Assembly (NCBI GenBank): GCA_015146655.1 | Contig: VKHL01000131.1 | Coordinates: 1 to 64,000, forward strand | Reading direction: 5' to 3' | DNA: 64,000 nt | Origin: Ochromonas danica | Lineage: Eukaryota; Sar; Chrysophyceae; Chromulinales; Chromulinaceae | In this document: piece by piece, positions 31,236 through 42,982 of the stretch | Layout of the letters: every line of letters begins with the position of its first letter | Numbering within the stretch: the stretch's first letter is position 1 | Made by a program: the position numbers and the translations under genes | The notes under the pieces: generated by a model | The model's database searches: none | What the model was told of the DNA's origin: nothing | Seen by the model: the letters and a program-made list of their open reading frames with translations, nothing else

Positions 31236-31971
31236 AGAAGGGTTTGCGATTAACGTCCTTGCGGTCTCGACCTTAGTAAAGGTCTAAGACAGAGTGAAGG
31301 GGTGACGGATTTTTTTTGACAAATCGGATTTTCTGACGTCTGTGGAATTAACGGAAGCTGCCGAATTGTATAGGGAGACCAAATTGTGTAGGTAGTCCAA
31401 GTTGTATAGGGGCGAGACTCGCAATCATGTACAGTATTGAGTAACATCTCCGGATCTATACACGGCCATCCAGGAATGGATTGGAGTTGGCTGACTTAAC
31501 ATGGAACGAGTTTTACCAGCAGCGAAGTCTTCCCCCACTGCACGAAGACCAAGTAACTTCTCGAGTTTGAGACCAAGATCACTTTGGTGGAGGTGTGGAC
31601 ATTGATCGACAAACTTTGGAACCAAATGTTAGTTGAGGGATTTAGAATGCAATTTGTGATCATATAAGAGTATCTTAGTTTAGTTCATTATTATTAGTAC
31701 ATCCATATCTGCAACTATTGGCTGAGCTGGATATTAAGTACTTCGACAAGATATGTCCTAAGATGTAATGTAAAACTAAGATGTAGCAATGTAATGTTGA
31801 AGTCATTTATCATGTTTTCAACACCAGCACATCTTTATCATACGCGCAAAGACAGAAAATATCAAACTACTCCTACTATAGATGACACCTTGTTTTCTTT
31901 TCTTAACTCCTAAGTTTCCAGTGCCCCCAATATGATAAGACACAAATCCTGTAGTGGTTGATATTTTCAAC

Positions 31972-33796
31972 CTAATCGCAAGCCTCACCCGTGGGATTTC
32001 CTTTCGAGCGCTGCTGGAGAACATTATCCCCGAAATAGACAACATTCGCCATTCGACCATTAGGGTGAGCATGAGCATGAGCATGAGCATGAGCATTGTT
32101 ATGCTGCAGATGCAGTCCAAAGAGGAAAGCTCTACTATTGGTGTTGTCTGCATTGGAAAACTGAACCAGAAACTCATTCTGTCCTACAACCATTGCGCTA
32201 CTATTCACACGGAAAGTATGATAGCCACTGAGCGTTTCAAGCCCAGTATACGCCTGTTGGCCATTGATGTATAACACCAAAGGATCATCATGAGATACGA
32301 AGAGACTCATGCTACTCAACTGTTCAGCCTGTTTGACAACGTAATGACCTCTTGCCCAGACAAAGCAATCTTTGGGATAGCCTTCATTGGTTGCAAATCT
32401 GAAAAAATATTCTCCAACGCTGAGAAAACCAAACGTCGGAGCAAGCCTACGATAAGAAGTGTCGACTCCTTCAATACGACCAATCGATGTAGCCAATTCG
32501 CTAAATGGAAAGACATATGAAATATTCCACTCGGTCACGAAACCTGTCGGAGGCGGGACTGTGAAATCTTCACTGGCATCTTCGCCTAATCGCTGTGCCA
32601 ATGGAGGAAGTCGCTTACTGCTTGCCAGAGCTGGTCCACGTTGATACCAATACATCACAGACTGTGTGAAATCCTGCAACACACCATATTCAAAGCTGAA
32701 GTCGGATGCGAAGGGCAACTGAAACTCTTCGGTGAAAAATCTGTAAGCTGAGAAGTGGTTGCTATTGTCTCCGTACAAGAAACCCCAATCAGGAAAGTTA
32801 TGATTTTTCTCAAACCAGCACGAAGTTCCGAAGAAATCTTCACCTCCTGTGCCCTTTAAAACACGAGGATTTGTGGAAGGATCCATCAAAATCACTTCAG
32901 CACCATTATGAAACCACAAATCACGTCCATCTAGGATAGTCAGACCAAAGGTTAAGCCCAACAAATAACCACTGCCACGAGCATGGCCGATGTGATAGGA
33001 ACGTTTGAACTCATGTGGTTGACCATGCGGTTTCAACTGGCGACGGTCTTCCATTCGATAGCTTGCGTGAAAACGAAGTGGCTCTGGGAAAGGACAACGC
33101 GGATCATACATGTCATAGCTGATCTGAGACCACACACGCATCTTGATATCTCTGGGATCCTCGTTGATCAAGGTGAACTTGATTCTCTTCGCAAAAGGAA
33201 GCGGTGCCACCAGAGTGAAGGCACCGTTCTCCGAGATTTTGAACAAGTTGTTGTCTGCGCCATAACCAGAAAAGGTATTGCCCCACAAATCATCGTGATC
33301 ATGATAGATCCCGAAGAAGGCACCTAGAGGTGCTTCCACGGCAGGAGTAGGCGAGTCATCATAGTAGATGCGCAACACCATCATCATGGAGTCCTTCGTG
33401 CGAACACAGTGCTTAGGACGACCTGGTGAAGCACCCATGCCAGTTACTAACCAGAACAGTCTGTTTACAAGCAGAGAGGAAACCGGAGGAGGTCAACTAG
33501 GATGAGGAAACCGAGAAGTGAAAGGAGACGTACTTTACACAACCTGGCCCTTCTATATCAGCCAGCACAGTCTCTTGTGTTCTGGAAATACATGATCGAA
33601 ATGCGATCTTATTGGGGACGCGAAGTTTGGGTAAGGTCAGCATGCCATGGTAGGAGGTCACAGTTTCTGTACTGGGACAGATGGAGGAGTTCCTCAAACT
33701 GCTGTCTAGATTAGAATAGACAACTAGTGGAAGAAGAGTGAGAAGAAGACCAAATAAGCCAACTCTACCACCAAAGGTGACAGAGAAGAACATCAT
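31972..33796 (-). CDS. Secreted DUF2961 / glycoside hydrolase family 172 protein
   Basis: Exons 33534-33796 and 31972-33460 (73-nt intron with GTACGT donor, phase 2) encode 583 residues. An N-terminal signal peptide (FGLLLTLLPLVVYS) directs it to the secretory route. DUF2961 blocks appear in order: ADIEGPGCVK, VLRIYYDDSPTPAVEAPLGA then FFG, FKISENGAF with PLPFAKRIKFTLINE, FHASYRMEDRR, GSGYLLGLTF and the hallmark LKGTGGEDFFG with its Glu-Asp pair, then YRFFTEEFQLPF. GH172 enzymes act on alpha-fructofuranosides or alpha-arabinofuranosides (DFA I synthase, arabinan-active enzymes). A C-terminal beta-sandwich-like extension and an (Ala-His)n repeat near residues 555-565 are additions. The substrate cannot be told. 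The family is mostly bacterial, so ancient transfer is possible. Confidence 0.85.
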
Positions 33797-34897
33797 GATG
33801 AAAGCGCAAATTGTGACGACAGGAACAGAGTCGAGCTACTGAGAGGACTCTTATTTTGGCGGTTAAGAACTCGGAAAACACGGCTTGAAATCCGGAAATC
33901 GTTCACCAACGGATTTTGTGCTGAAAACCCGGATGCAAAAATTGGGTTTTACGGTTTTACTCATCAATTAACAGTTACTTATCAATTATCAATATGCTGG
34001 AGCTGTTATTGTTGTCCATGGGTCCATGCCATACCCCTTCATAAATCTTACTCATCATGGTTAATTTTGTTCTTGTCCGAATTTGACAAACAGTGCCATA
34101 TCGTAGTGTCTCTCTGCCCCAGCACAAAGCGGTGGCACAGAAGATTGGTAGAGTTGTAGAGCAAGAAAGAACGATGAGTGTGGAGCGCTATTTTCTGGTT
34201 GGTGGATAATGGTGATGGTAGTCTCAACCCCCAACAGCTCTGTCTCAGACACTATTACCTTCTCCATTGAGATCAATCTCCAGCCAGACCAGGATGTGAG
34301 GACTGGCCAGAAGAAGCCTTCACTTTCCGTCTAGAGCCGCTCTATGGAGTGGAGGAGGATATAGAGGACGGCTTCGTTGATGTGGCGACTTGATCTACAC
34401 TCTCAGAAACAAAAGTGTATGTTAAGAGGAAGAGATGAATGGGGAACGTTGTGGAGTGGACGGGAGAGACCTCTTAGGTCGCCAGCGCATGGCTATGTTT
34501 GACGCTGTGGGCAAGAGACTTGATGTTCTGGCGTGATTGTTCTTTCTAACTCCATCTAGGTCTCTTCTGACATTCACATGAGAAAGAGATGATGAGTGTG
34601 CTGCATGGTAAAAAATGTCGTCATCTTTTGGTATCACCATCGTATAGATTGTTGGAGACATCATGTTAGGATGACATGTACTAGAGTCTTGTGCCATGCT
34701 TCTGCACTATAGAATGGAACTTTTCTCTTCGTGTTTTGGATAACAAGACCTCTTATTTGCAAATCGTGGAATGTAAACTAACAAAGAAGAGTCTTAACGT
34801 GGTATCATTTTACGATTAGACTATGGGTGATTTAATGGCCATGTGATTTCCGTCTGAGATAGATAATTGCAATACAATCGTAGCGATGATTTGTATA
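33797..34897. other. Intergenic region with a possible coding fragment
   Basis: No intact gene. On the plus strand around 34200-34395, two coding-like stretches occur in different frames (SVSDTITFSIEINLQPDQD, then EEAFTFRLEPLYGVEEDIED). These may be the end of a decayed surface-protein gene. This is weak and not assigned. Confidence 0.35.
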
Positions 34898-36193
34898 TCA
34901 TTTTAATTCCACTCTAGCAAGAATCTTGTTATCAGCCATTCTCCGAACCACAAGATCTTGTACTGCCTTATGCCAGATGTCATTCCTTTGGAAGCACATC
35001 ACATTAGACCATTGATGAAATTCATACTTCTCATGCCAACAATTTCCTGTTATCTTCCAAAGACGACCTTGTCCTTGAAAGTAACAGTCAAAGTCATAGG
35101 CATGTAAAGAAGCTGAAACCTTAGCCAATGCAATCTCATTCCAAGGATATCTGTTGTGATATTCAAAGATCACGACACGAACATTGTGCATCTCAAAGAG
35201 TTGTCGACAACCTAAGAGAGCTTTAGCATCATATCCTTCCACATCAATCATCAAAATGTCAATAAGGTAATGCTTTCGGCCCGAGGAAGCAACTGAATTA
35301 TTGGATTTTAATGCATTTAACTTGAGATTATGATGATGATGCATATAAGTGGCATGCTTGACAAGGAATGATTGGGTCAAGGAATCAATGGTCCAAGCAG
35401 GGACAATTTTGCTTTTGCGATCACCTGCATGAACAATACTACAAGTCTCAGCACCAAAGTCACAACTGGCCACAGTGATGTTTCCAATGTGATCTGAGAC
35501 AGCACCATAGAGGGTAAAGACTCTGGTATGAATCATTGGATGTGTCTTATTGAGAGGATTGGCTGTCGCGATAACCTTATCAAACAATGTTGGTACGTGT
35601 TCGACACTGACAATGTTTAATTCTGCACCAATCATAGTGAGGGTATAAGGATGCTTTGGATAGGAGACGTTTGAAGGAGGAAATTTGATTCCACAGTCAT
35701 TACAAACCCCACAACAATGAGTAGTATGCTTCAATGGACACATTTCATCTCTCCATTTTGTCGCCGTCACATTCATCCAAGGTGCGAACACATCTAACCA
35801 AATAGCGAAATTATAGCCTTTATTAAATCCCACATTCATGAATATTTTATCTGAATAAGGATCAGTCCTCATCATGATAGGTAGCCAATCTTCCGCAGGA
35901 CAACTGGATTCATCTCGTTGTAAATCAATAAATCGATTAGCAATGAGAGCAGCTGTCTCATTGCTACAGCTTAAGAAGCCATCCTGATGGATCTTGTTAT
36001 AGGAAGGAGAGATCTTCATGGTAGTCTTTGTAGTAGTAGCAGTAGCGGATGGGTGACTAGCAGCAGTCTCTCTGTCATTGTGTTGGTGAAGAGGAAGGGG
36101 CTCCACGGAGTTGTTGTCATTGTTGCCTTGACAAAGAACAATGATGATAGTCCAAATCGTAATTAGCAAGACAATCATCGAATAGTACCCCAT
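34898..36193 (-). CDS. FkbM-family methyltransferase, type II membrane protein
   Basis: Single exon, 431 residues. The N-terminal 20 residues are a signal anchor (MIVLLITIWTIIIVLC), followed by a Thr/Ser/His-rich stem, as in Golgi enzymes. The SAM-binding start lies at about 112-125 (KIFMNVGFNKGYN, the counterpart of D+G.N.G). The FkbM hallmark lies at about 314-327 (LIDILMIDVEGYDAKALLGC), followed by VRVVIFEYH. These fit a SAM-dependent O-methyltransferase acting on a glycan or a small molecule in the secretory pathway. A Cys-rich insert (CPLKHTTHCCGVCNDCG, about 155-171) could bind zinc. Several N-glycosylation sequons are present. Confidence 0.85.
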   Translation of the reverse strand: MGYYSMIVLLITIWTIIIVLCQGNNDNNSVEPLPLHQHNDRETAASHPSATATTTKTTMKISPSYNKIHQDGFLSCSNETAALIANRFIDLQRDESSCPAEDWLPIMMRTDPYSDKIFMNVGFNKGYNFAIWLDVFAPWMNVTATKWRDEMCPLKHTTHCCGVCNDCGIKFPPSNVSYPKHPYTLTMIGAELNIVSVEHVPTLFDKVIATANPLNKTHPMIHTRVFTLYGAVSDHIGNITVASCDFGAETCSIVHAGDRKSKIVPAWTIDSLTQSFLVKHATYMHHHHNLKLNALKSNNSVASSGRKHYLIDILMIDVEGYDAKALLGCRQLFEMHNVRVVIFEYHNRYPWNEIALAKVSASLHAYDFDCYFQGQGRLWKITGNCWHEKYEFHQWSNVMCFQRNDIWHKAVQDLVVRRMADNKILARVELK

Positions 36194-36746
36194 ATGGAAT
36201 TCAACTGGGAAGGAAGAAAGATAAAAGTGAATCTGGGTTATCTAAAAGCTATAATTGATATATTTATTTATATCAATTATAGTTTTATTTAGATATTTGT
36301 ATTTACTGTACGGTGTACGGTGCAATCCATGGGAAACAATCTGGCGTTTCAAACCTCGCATTAATCGAGTTGAAACACACTTTGCTCTATTAGAAAGTTC
36401 ACTATTTCATGGAAAAGGGGCACTATTAAAACCCCTACTTTATGCCATTGAACATCTACTTTATGGAGAATAAAGTCCAAGTCCTACCCTCCCTCTCTGC
36501 TCTCAGTGCAGTGGCAGTTTGTCTGTCAAAGTCACAGCAACAACAACAACTTCTTCTTATCATCGATATCATTAGATCTATCAATCAATCTTCCTCTCTC
36601 TCACACAGAGAAAATAAATAATATAAACAATAATAATAATAATAATCTAATAATAATAATAATATTAATATAAATAGTAATAAATCAGGAGTGAGTGAGT
36701 TTCTTCTTCTTATCTTCTCCTGTGATTTTATCAAGAAAACACAAAC
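36194..36746. other. AT-rich region with a palindrome, upstream of the formin gene
   Basis: It contains a perfect palindromic hairpin at 36249-36282. A short open frame ends at 36473 (ETIWRFKPRINRVETHFALL and onward). That frame has no ATG near its apparent coding part and may be a gene fragment. The formin promoter and an AT-rich leader with (AAT)n runs occupy 36600-36746. Confidence 0.4.
36249..36282. repeat. Perfect AT-rich hairpin
   Basis: CTATAATTGATATA and its reverse complement flank a short loop, about 14-bp stem. It lies between divergent genes (FkbM start at 36193 and formin start at 36747), so it could be a cruciform or protein-binding site. Confidence 0.75.
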
Positions 36747-39700
36747 ATGTCCAACAACAACAATAACAACCAAAATAATAAACCAAAATACACTAAACTT
36801 CCATCATCTAAACCTCTCCGACCCTCTCCTTCCTCCTCCTCCTATCAAGCTGATAACAACAACACAGTGAGATTAAATCCTCCTTCAGCATCGGATAGTC
36901 AACCTCGACCTCCTGCTAGTACAATTGAAAAACTCTATGCTGACATTCTAGACGAAACCTTAACACCACCAGATGTTCGAAGTCGACTCATTGAATCTCA
37001 AACTTTAGAACAAAAATGGGCTTTTGTGAAAGTTCATCGCCATTCCGGTGAAAAACTACAAAATTGGACTGAAAAGGAGACTTCACTTCTTCACACGATT
37101 GAACATTCTATGAAACCTGATATCCTTTCAGTCCTTAACTTAAAGGTGTTACTATCATCAGCTAATCGTGACTTTATGACATCTTTCTTACAAGAACGAG
37201 GTGCTTCTATTCTCATCTTAATTATACTTCGTACAGTCAATAAGAAAGCTAACACTACTAACACAGTTGATGTAGCTTTCTTATATGAAGTGTTACTCTG
37301 TTGTAAGTTAGTAATGAACAATGCCATGGGTATGAAAGGTATCTTAGATGTACCTGGTTCATTAGATGCCATGGCATTATGTCTATCCTTTGATCATAAA
37401 CCATTAGCTCTATTAGTCTTAGAGATCTTATCAGCTAGCTGTTATAGTGAATCCTCCACAGAGTTAGTGTTACATGGTATTGAATTATTAGGTAACAAAC
37501 ATCGTGTAGCACCGTTTACATCTATTAATCAAGCTCTGTTAGAAGAGGATATTGAAGTGAAGACAGCCATTATGCAGTTTATTAATTCTATTATCATAGG
37601 AGGTGATTTAGAGACTTACGATGAGTTAAGGAAAGCATTAGATAGTGTGTATTTCTTTTATTCTTGTCAACAAGCTAAAGAACAAGTTGTGAAAGAGTTA
37701 TCAAGTATTGAAGATTTACAATCTGTTTCAGCACCTGTGTTAATGAAATATGCACAGTTTAGCTTAAGAGAAGGTGGAGCAGGAGGAGGTGGTGGTGGAG
37801 CAGGAGGAGGAGGGGTACCAGGGTTAGGCCCTCAACATCCACCAAAGCGTGTGATTAATATGGGTAAGCTAGAACCTGGTCGTAATCTGATTGCTTTCAA
37901 AGGTGTTCGGAAAAGTGCTATGCGTGGTGGTACTACTGGAGGAGGAGGAGGAGGTGGTGGTTCTTCAACGAATGTATTAGCTCCACCAGGTGCAGAGGCG
38001 TCACCTCGACTATTGGGTCAGTTTGACAGAAGTCGTACTCAAGGTATAGGAGGAGGTGGTGGAGGTGGAGGAGGAGGAGGAGAGACTTCACCTCGACTAC
38101 TTAGTCCGTTTGATAGAAGTCGTACCCAAGGTTTAGGAGGAGGAGGAGGTGAGGCACCACCACGACTATTGGGTCAACATGACAGAAGTCGTACTCAAGG
38201 TGGAGGAGGAGGTGGTGGTGGAGGAGGAGGAGGAGGAGGGAAAGGTCCCTATGTAGCAGTCGATGTAGCCAATCGTCTACAAGCACGAGAAGGACTAACA
38301 CAAGAGTATTGCCATGATGGATGGATCCAAGTGGTCGTGCTAGAACAGTCAACTACCGCTTGTTGCTTTGGTAGCGGTAGTGTTAGACCTTTCTTAAGAG
38401 ACCGTTGGTGTGTATTAGATGGGGAAGTGTTGAAGTTATACCCTATCCAACCTATTGGTAGTAATGGTAAGAAGATGAAAGGTAGTAGTGCACACACTCC
38501 TCCTCCTCCTGCTGCTAGTACCACGCAAGGTAATAATAAGGTACCGTCATTACCAGCACCGAATGAAGAGGTAATCAATCAAATGACAGAAGAACGATCA
38601 GTGCTAGTAAGTGATATTAAAGATCTAAGACGATCCGTGAGTGACAGTCACATGGTACACCTCTCTCAAAAATACCACTTCCCTGTGTTCGAGGTAGTGA
38701 CAAGTCAGGAAGTGTTCTCTATCGCTTGTCGTAGTCAAGAAGAGGTAGAAGGCTGGTTATTGTCATTACAAGCAGCAAGAGATCAGATCGTTATTATGAA
38801 GTCATCGTACTACCTTCATCCTTGCTATTTAGACTTGAAAGATGCGATGTTAGTCTCGAAGAGGTTCTTCATGTTATTAGAACAATATGATACCTTAACA
38901 AAGGAGATTAAAGAACAGTTGTTAGAACAGTCATCATCGATGGATGATGATGGAGGAGGAGGTGGTGGAGGAGGAGGAGGAGGAGGGGATGGTATAGGTG
39001 GTGGTAGTACATCTTCTACTAACATGACATCGTATCTACGAGGGTTAGATATTAACAATCTAGACGCTGTGTTTCAATATCTATCACATGAAGTGGTAGC
39101 ATCCGGTAAAATGCCATTATTATTAAATCTATTGCAAGAGTTATTAGTCATACCATGTGATGCGATTGGTCGATGGGAAGCTATCATACGTGGTATACGT
39201 AATTTACGACGTGTTCATACCAGATTAACAATGGCACAACAACAACAACAGCAACAACAACAAAATGGCAATAATGGTAATATTGGCAATATTGGCAAAA
39301 GTGGCAATATTGGCAAAAGTGGTAATAATGGTCAAAGTATGTATGGTGGAGATATGATGAATGCTGGTGGTGGTAATGTTAACGTTAATATAGCGTTAGA
39401 GAATGCATTTAATGATCGTAGTTTAATTGATCTATTAGAAAAGAAGAATGAAGATGAAGGATTATCATCAGGTTACTATCAAATGTCAAAACTAGCCATT
39501 GACTTAATGAAACTGAAAGAAGAGAAATTCAGTTTACAAGAAAGTTTACAACAGGTAGTACAAGAGAAACAAGAATTAATGAATCAACAAGATAATCAAA
39601 CTATGATAAGACTATTACAACAAAAGGAAGAAGAGGTAATGGAATGTAAACGACTCATTAATGAATATCTTGCTACAATGGAATTACATGAGAAGCAAGT

Positions 39701-42700
39701 GTTAACATTACGTCAACGATGTAGTCAATATGAACAAGAATTACAACAACAAGCTGCTAACATAGCAGCAGGAGGCGGAGGAGGAGGAGCAGGTGGTGGT
39801 GGTAAAGGTAGTGGCGAGGTAGTGGTAGCAGAGGTAGATCCGCGGTATGAGAAGTTTGTGAAGATGAAGAAGATGTTACCTGAAGGAGCAGTTAGACAAA
39901 AGATGGCCTTGGAAGGCTTTACTCCACAAGAGATTGATGCCTTCATAGCCAATGGACCTCCTACTACTGCTACCTCTGCTACCGCCACTACCTCGAACAC
40001 TACCTCGTCTACCACTACCTCGGTAGTGGACGATGAGAAATATGCTAAATATGTGAAAATGAAGAAGATGTTACCTGAAGGAGCTATCAGACAGAAGATG
40101 TCATTAGATGGATTAACTCAACAAGAGATTGACATCTTCTTTGGTGTTATACCTCCTCCTCCTCCTCCTACCACCACTACCTCGGTAGTGGACGATGAGA
40201 AATATGCTAAATATGTGAAGATGAAGAAGATGTTACCTGAGGGGGCTATCAGACAGAAGATGATGATGGATGGGTTAAGTCAACAGGATATTGACGTGTT
40301 CTTCGGTGTAGCTACTACCACTACCTCGAACACTACCTCTGGTAGTAGTAGTGGTAGTGGTAGTGGACCTGCACCACCACCAGCGTTATCCTCTCAACAA
40401 GCTATACGATATAACAAATATGAGAAGTTGTTAAAGAAAGCACTCAGCGCTACCACTGCTACCACTGCTAGCACTACCTCAGCTGCACAAGGTAGTGGTA
40501 GTGGTAGCAGTGGTATAGAAGGAGTATTAAGTGGTCTAGAGAAACAGCTATCTGAAGATGATAATCTATCAGAAGAGGATAAGAAACTCTTCTTAGCTCA
40601 TCTACGCCATCATGCTACCACTGCCACCACTACATCGAAACAAGGTAGTGCTGGCAGTGCTACAGCTAATAAGACAGCAGCAGCAGGAGCTACTAATACA
40701 ACGATATTACGTGTCAAACTAAAGAATCTGTTCTGGAATAAGCTAACCGCTACAGAGATTAGTCATACCTTGTTTAATCGACTAGTAACGATTGAATTGA
40801 CTGAAACACAGAAGATCTTCCTGGAGACATGGTTTGCTAGTAAGTCTATTAATGCTAGTACTACTAACAAGACGAATGATGGGGTATCAAATGGGAAAAG
40901 ACGAAATAGTAGTCTAGCAGGAGGAGGAGGTGGTGGTGGAGCAGGAGGAGGAGGAGGAGATGGTAGTAGTGGTTCAGCAAAGTTAATCTCAGTATTAGAT
41001 AGTAAACGCTTACAGAATGTCTTGATTATTTTAGGTAAACTACGTCGTAGTCCAGAGGAAATGATTGATTTAATCTGGCAGTTAGATGTTAATCAGTTAA
41101 CATTAGACTTAACATCTATTATTACGACTGCATTACCTACACCAGAAGAGGTACAAGCTGTCTCATCCTATACAGAAGAAACAGCACGTAATAGTCTAGA
41201 ATCAGCTAGTCGATTCATCTTTTATCTTACACGTATACCACGTCTAACAATAAGGTTAACATGTCATGAGGTGATGTTAACCTGGACATCTCAAGCGAAG
41301 ACTTTAATAGCACAATTTCAATGTTATCATAGTGCTTATCATGACTTACAAGATGAAGCTTTAACAAAGGCATTTCATAGTTTATTTGCTTTCATATTAA
41401 GTATTGGTAACTATCTTAATCAAGGTAGTTCCTTTGGACAAGCGAAAGGTATACGAATGGATACGTTAGAGAAGATTACAGCGTTAAAGACTTCATCTCC
41501 ATTACCTGTTGATGATGGTCTGCTAGCTAGCTTGAAGGTGAATGAAGAGGTAATGGAGAAGTTACGAGTTTGTCTTCCACCGGGAGCATCTTTAATACAT
41601 GCGTTAGCTTGGATGATTATGAACAGTCAGGAGATGATTGGTAGTGGTAGTGGTAGTAGTTCAACGGCTAGTACTAGTCCTACTCCTACCACTACCTCGA
41701 ACGCTCCCTCTAAACCTACCAAGCCAGCTACCACTACCTCGAACACTACCTCGAACACTAACACAGCAGCGTTATCATTATCATTATTAAATCATTGTAA
41801 ACTCTTCTTACTCTCTCCTTCTTCTTATCAATCTCTCCTCATCGTATCAGAAATGAGTTATGATCAATTAAGACAAGAAGTCTCTAACTTAACAACTAGT
41901 CATAATCTAGTCAAACAAGAATATCTGATACATAAAGAGAATAAACTACCTTTACTATTAGATCATAAGAAAGCAATTGATAAGAATAGTTTGAAATTAG
42001 CTAATCCTTTATATAAAAAATGTAAAAATTTCTGTCAAGAAAGTGAAAAGATTATGGCAAGAGTGAATAAAGAGAATTTACAATTAGAACAAGAAATGGA
42101 TACTTTATTAACTTCTTTTGGTGAGCCACCATTAGTTGTACCTACTACTACTACTAACACTACTGCTGCTGCTACTACCTCTACTAACACTACCTCTACC
42201 AAGGTAGTGACTGGTGATGCTAACACTACTGTAAGTAGTGCTGCTGCAGGAGGTAGTGGTAGTAGTGGAAGTAGTAGTGGTGGAGGTGGTGGTGATCGTG
42301 TGAAAGGGTATTTCAAACTCTTAGCATCCTTCTTGAAAGCTCTTTCTAAAGCACATGAAGAGAATATGAAACGTGAAGAATTCTTATTAACAATGAATGC
42401 TAACCGTCAGAAGAAAGCAGCCGCTGCAGCAGCACAAGCACAGGCAGCAGCGACGGTAACGGTTGTACCTCAGCCTACCAAACCAGCGGTAGCAGCAGGA
42501 GCAGAACGTCCTGCACTACTTCGTAATCGTATGGCTAGTACAAGAAATGAAGAAACAACACCAGTAGATAATATATTTGGAAGATTTCATTCTTTACAAA
42601 CTGAACAAAATGAAGAAGTTTTGAATAACTATCGAATGAAACTCAGGTATGTTAGTCACAGTATATCGTATGTTGGATAAGTAGTTGATTTGGGAGGTGC

Positions 42701-42982
42701 TAATACTATACTGTGTGTGTGTCTGTGTGTGTGTGTGTGTGTGTGTCTGTGTCTGTGTGTGTGTGTCTGTGTCTGTGTAGTTGTCGACAACGAAGTACAC
42801 GAGCAGATAGTGCAAGTATGGCAAGCTACTTGATACAGAATGGTATGATGACCAGTGCTAACCCTACGCCACCACCTGCTACTACCACTACCAAACCTAC
42901 TACTACCACTACCAAGCCTGCGGTTACTACTGCTCCTCGTATCTTGGGACGTCCCCCTTTTCGTGTTCCTACTTCTGCCTAG
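36747..42982 (+). CDS. Giant formin with inserted PH domain, WASHC3-like motifs and FH2 domain
   Basis: Exon 1 (36747-42646) and exon 2 (42781-42982), split by a TG-rich intron in phase 2, encode 2,033 residues. Residues about 50-350 are the GTPase-binding/FH3 armadillo region (LYADILDETLTPPDVRSRLI, LVLEILSASCYSESSTELVL). Poly-Gly linkers lead to a PH domain at about 514-682 (HDGWIQVVVLEQ, FEVVTSQEVFSIACRSQEEV, EGWLLSLQAAR). FH3 helices resume at about 687-830, then a coiled coil at 910-1010. Three repeats of a KMKKMLPEGAIRQKM motif lie at about 1031-1188. FH2 spans about 1318-1890, with LKNLFWNKL and GNYLNQGSSFGQAKGIRM. FH2 dimers nucleate and elongate actin filaments. A Pro-rich FH1 is nearly absent (one run of six Pro). 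Exon 2 adds a Thr/Pro/Lys tail. Codons are AT-rich. Confidence 0.92.
42713..42780 (+). repeat. TG/TCTG tract abutting a 3' splice site
   Basis: Almost the whole 3' half of the formin intron is TG dinucleotides with TCTG interruptions, ending in GTGTAG, with no ordinary polypyrimidine tract. Similar TG tracts precede acceptors in the CYP97 genes. Confidence 0.85.

Larger units (their letters stand above)
29395..31971. other. Relic-rich region without intact genes
   Basis: No intact gene is seen. Two decayed minus-strand coding stretches, ankyrin-like and fucosyltransferase-like, are listed separately. The remaining open frames (for example minus-strand 30153-30440) have no recognisable similarity. 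Confidence 0.45.
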
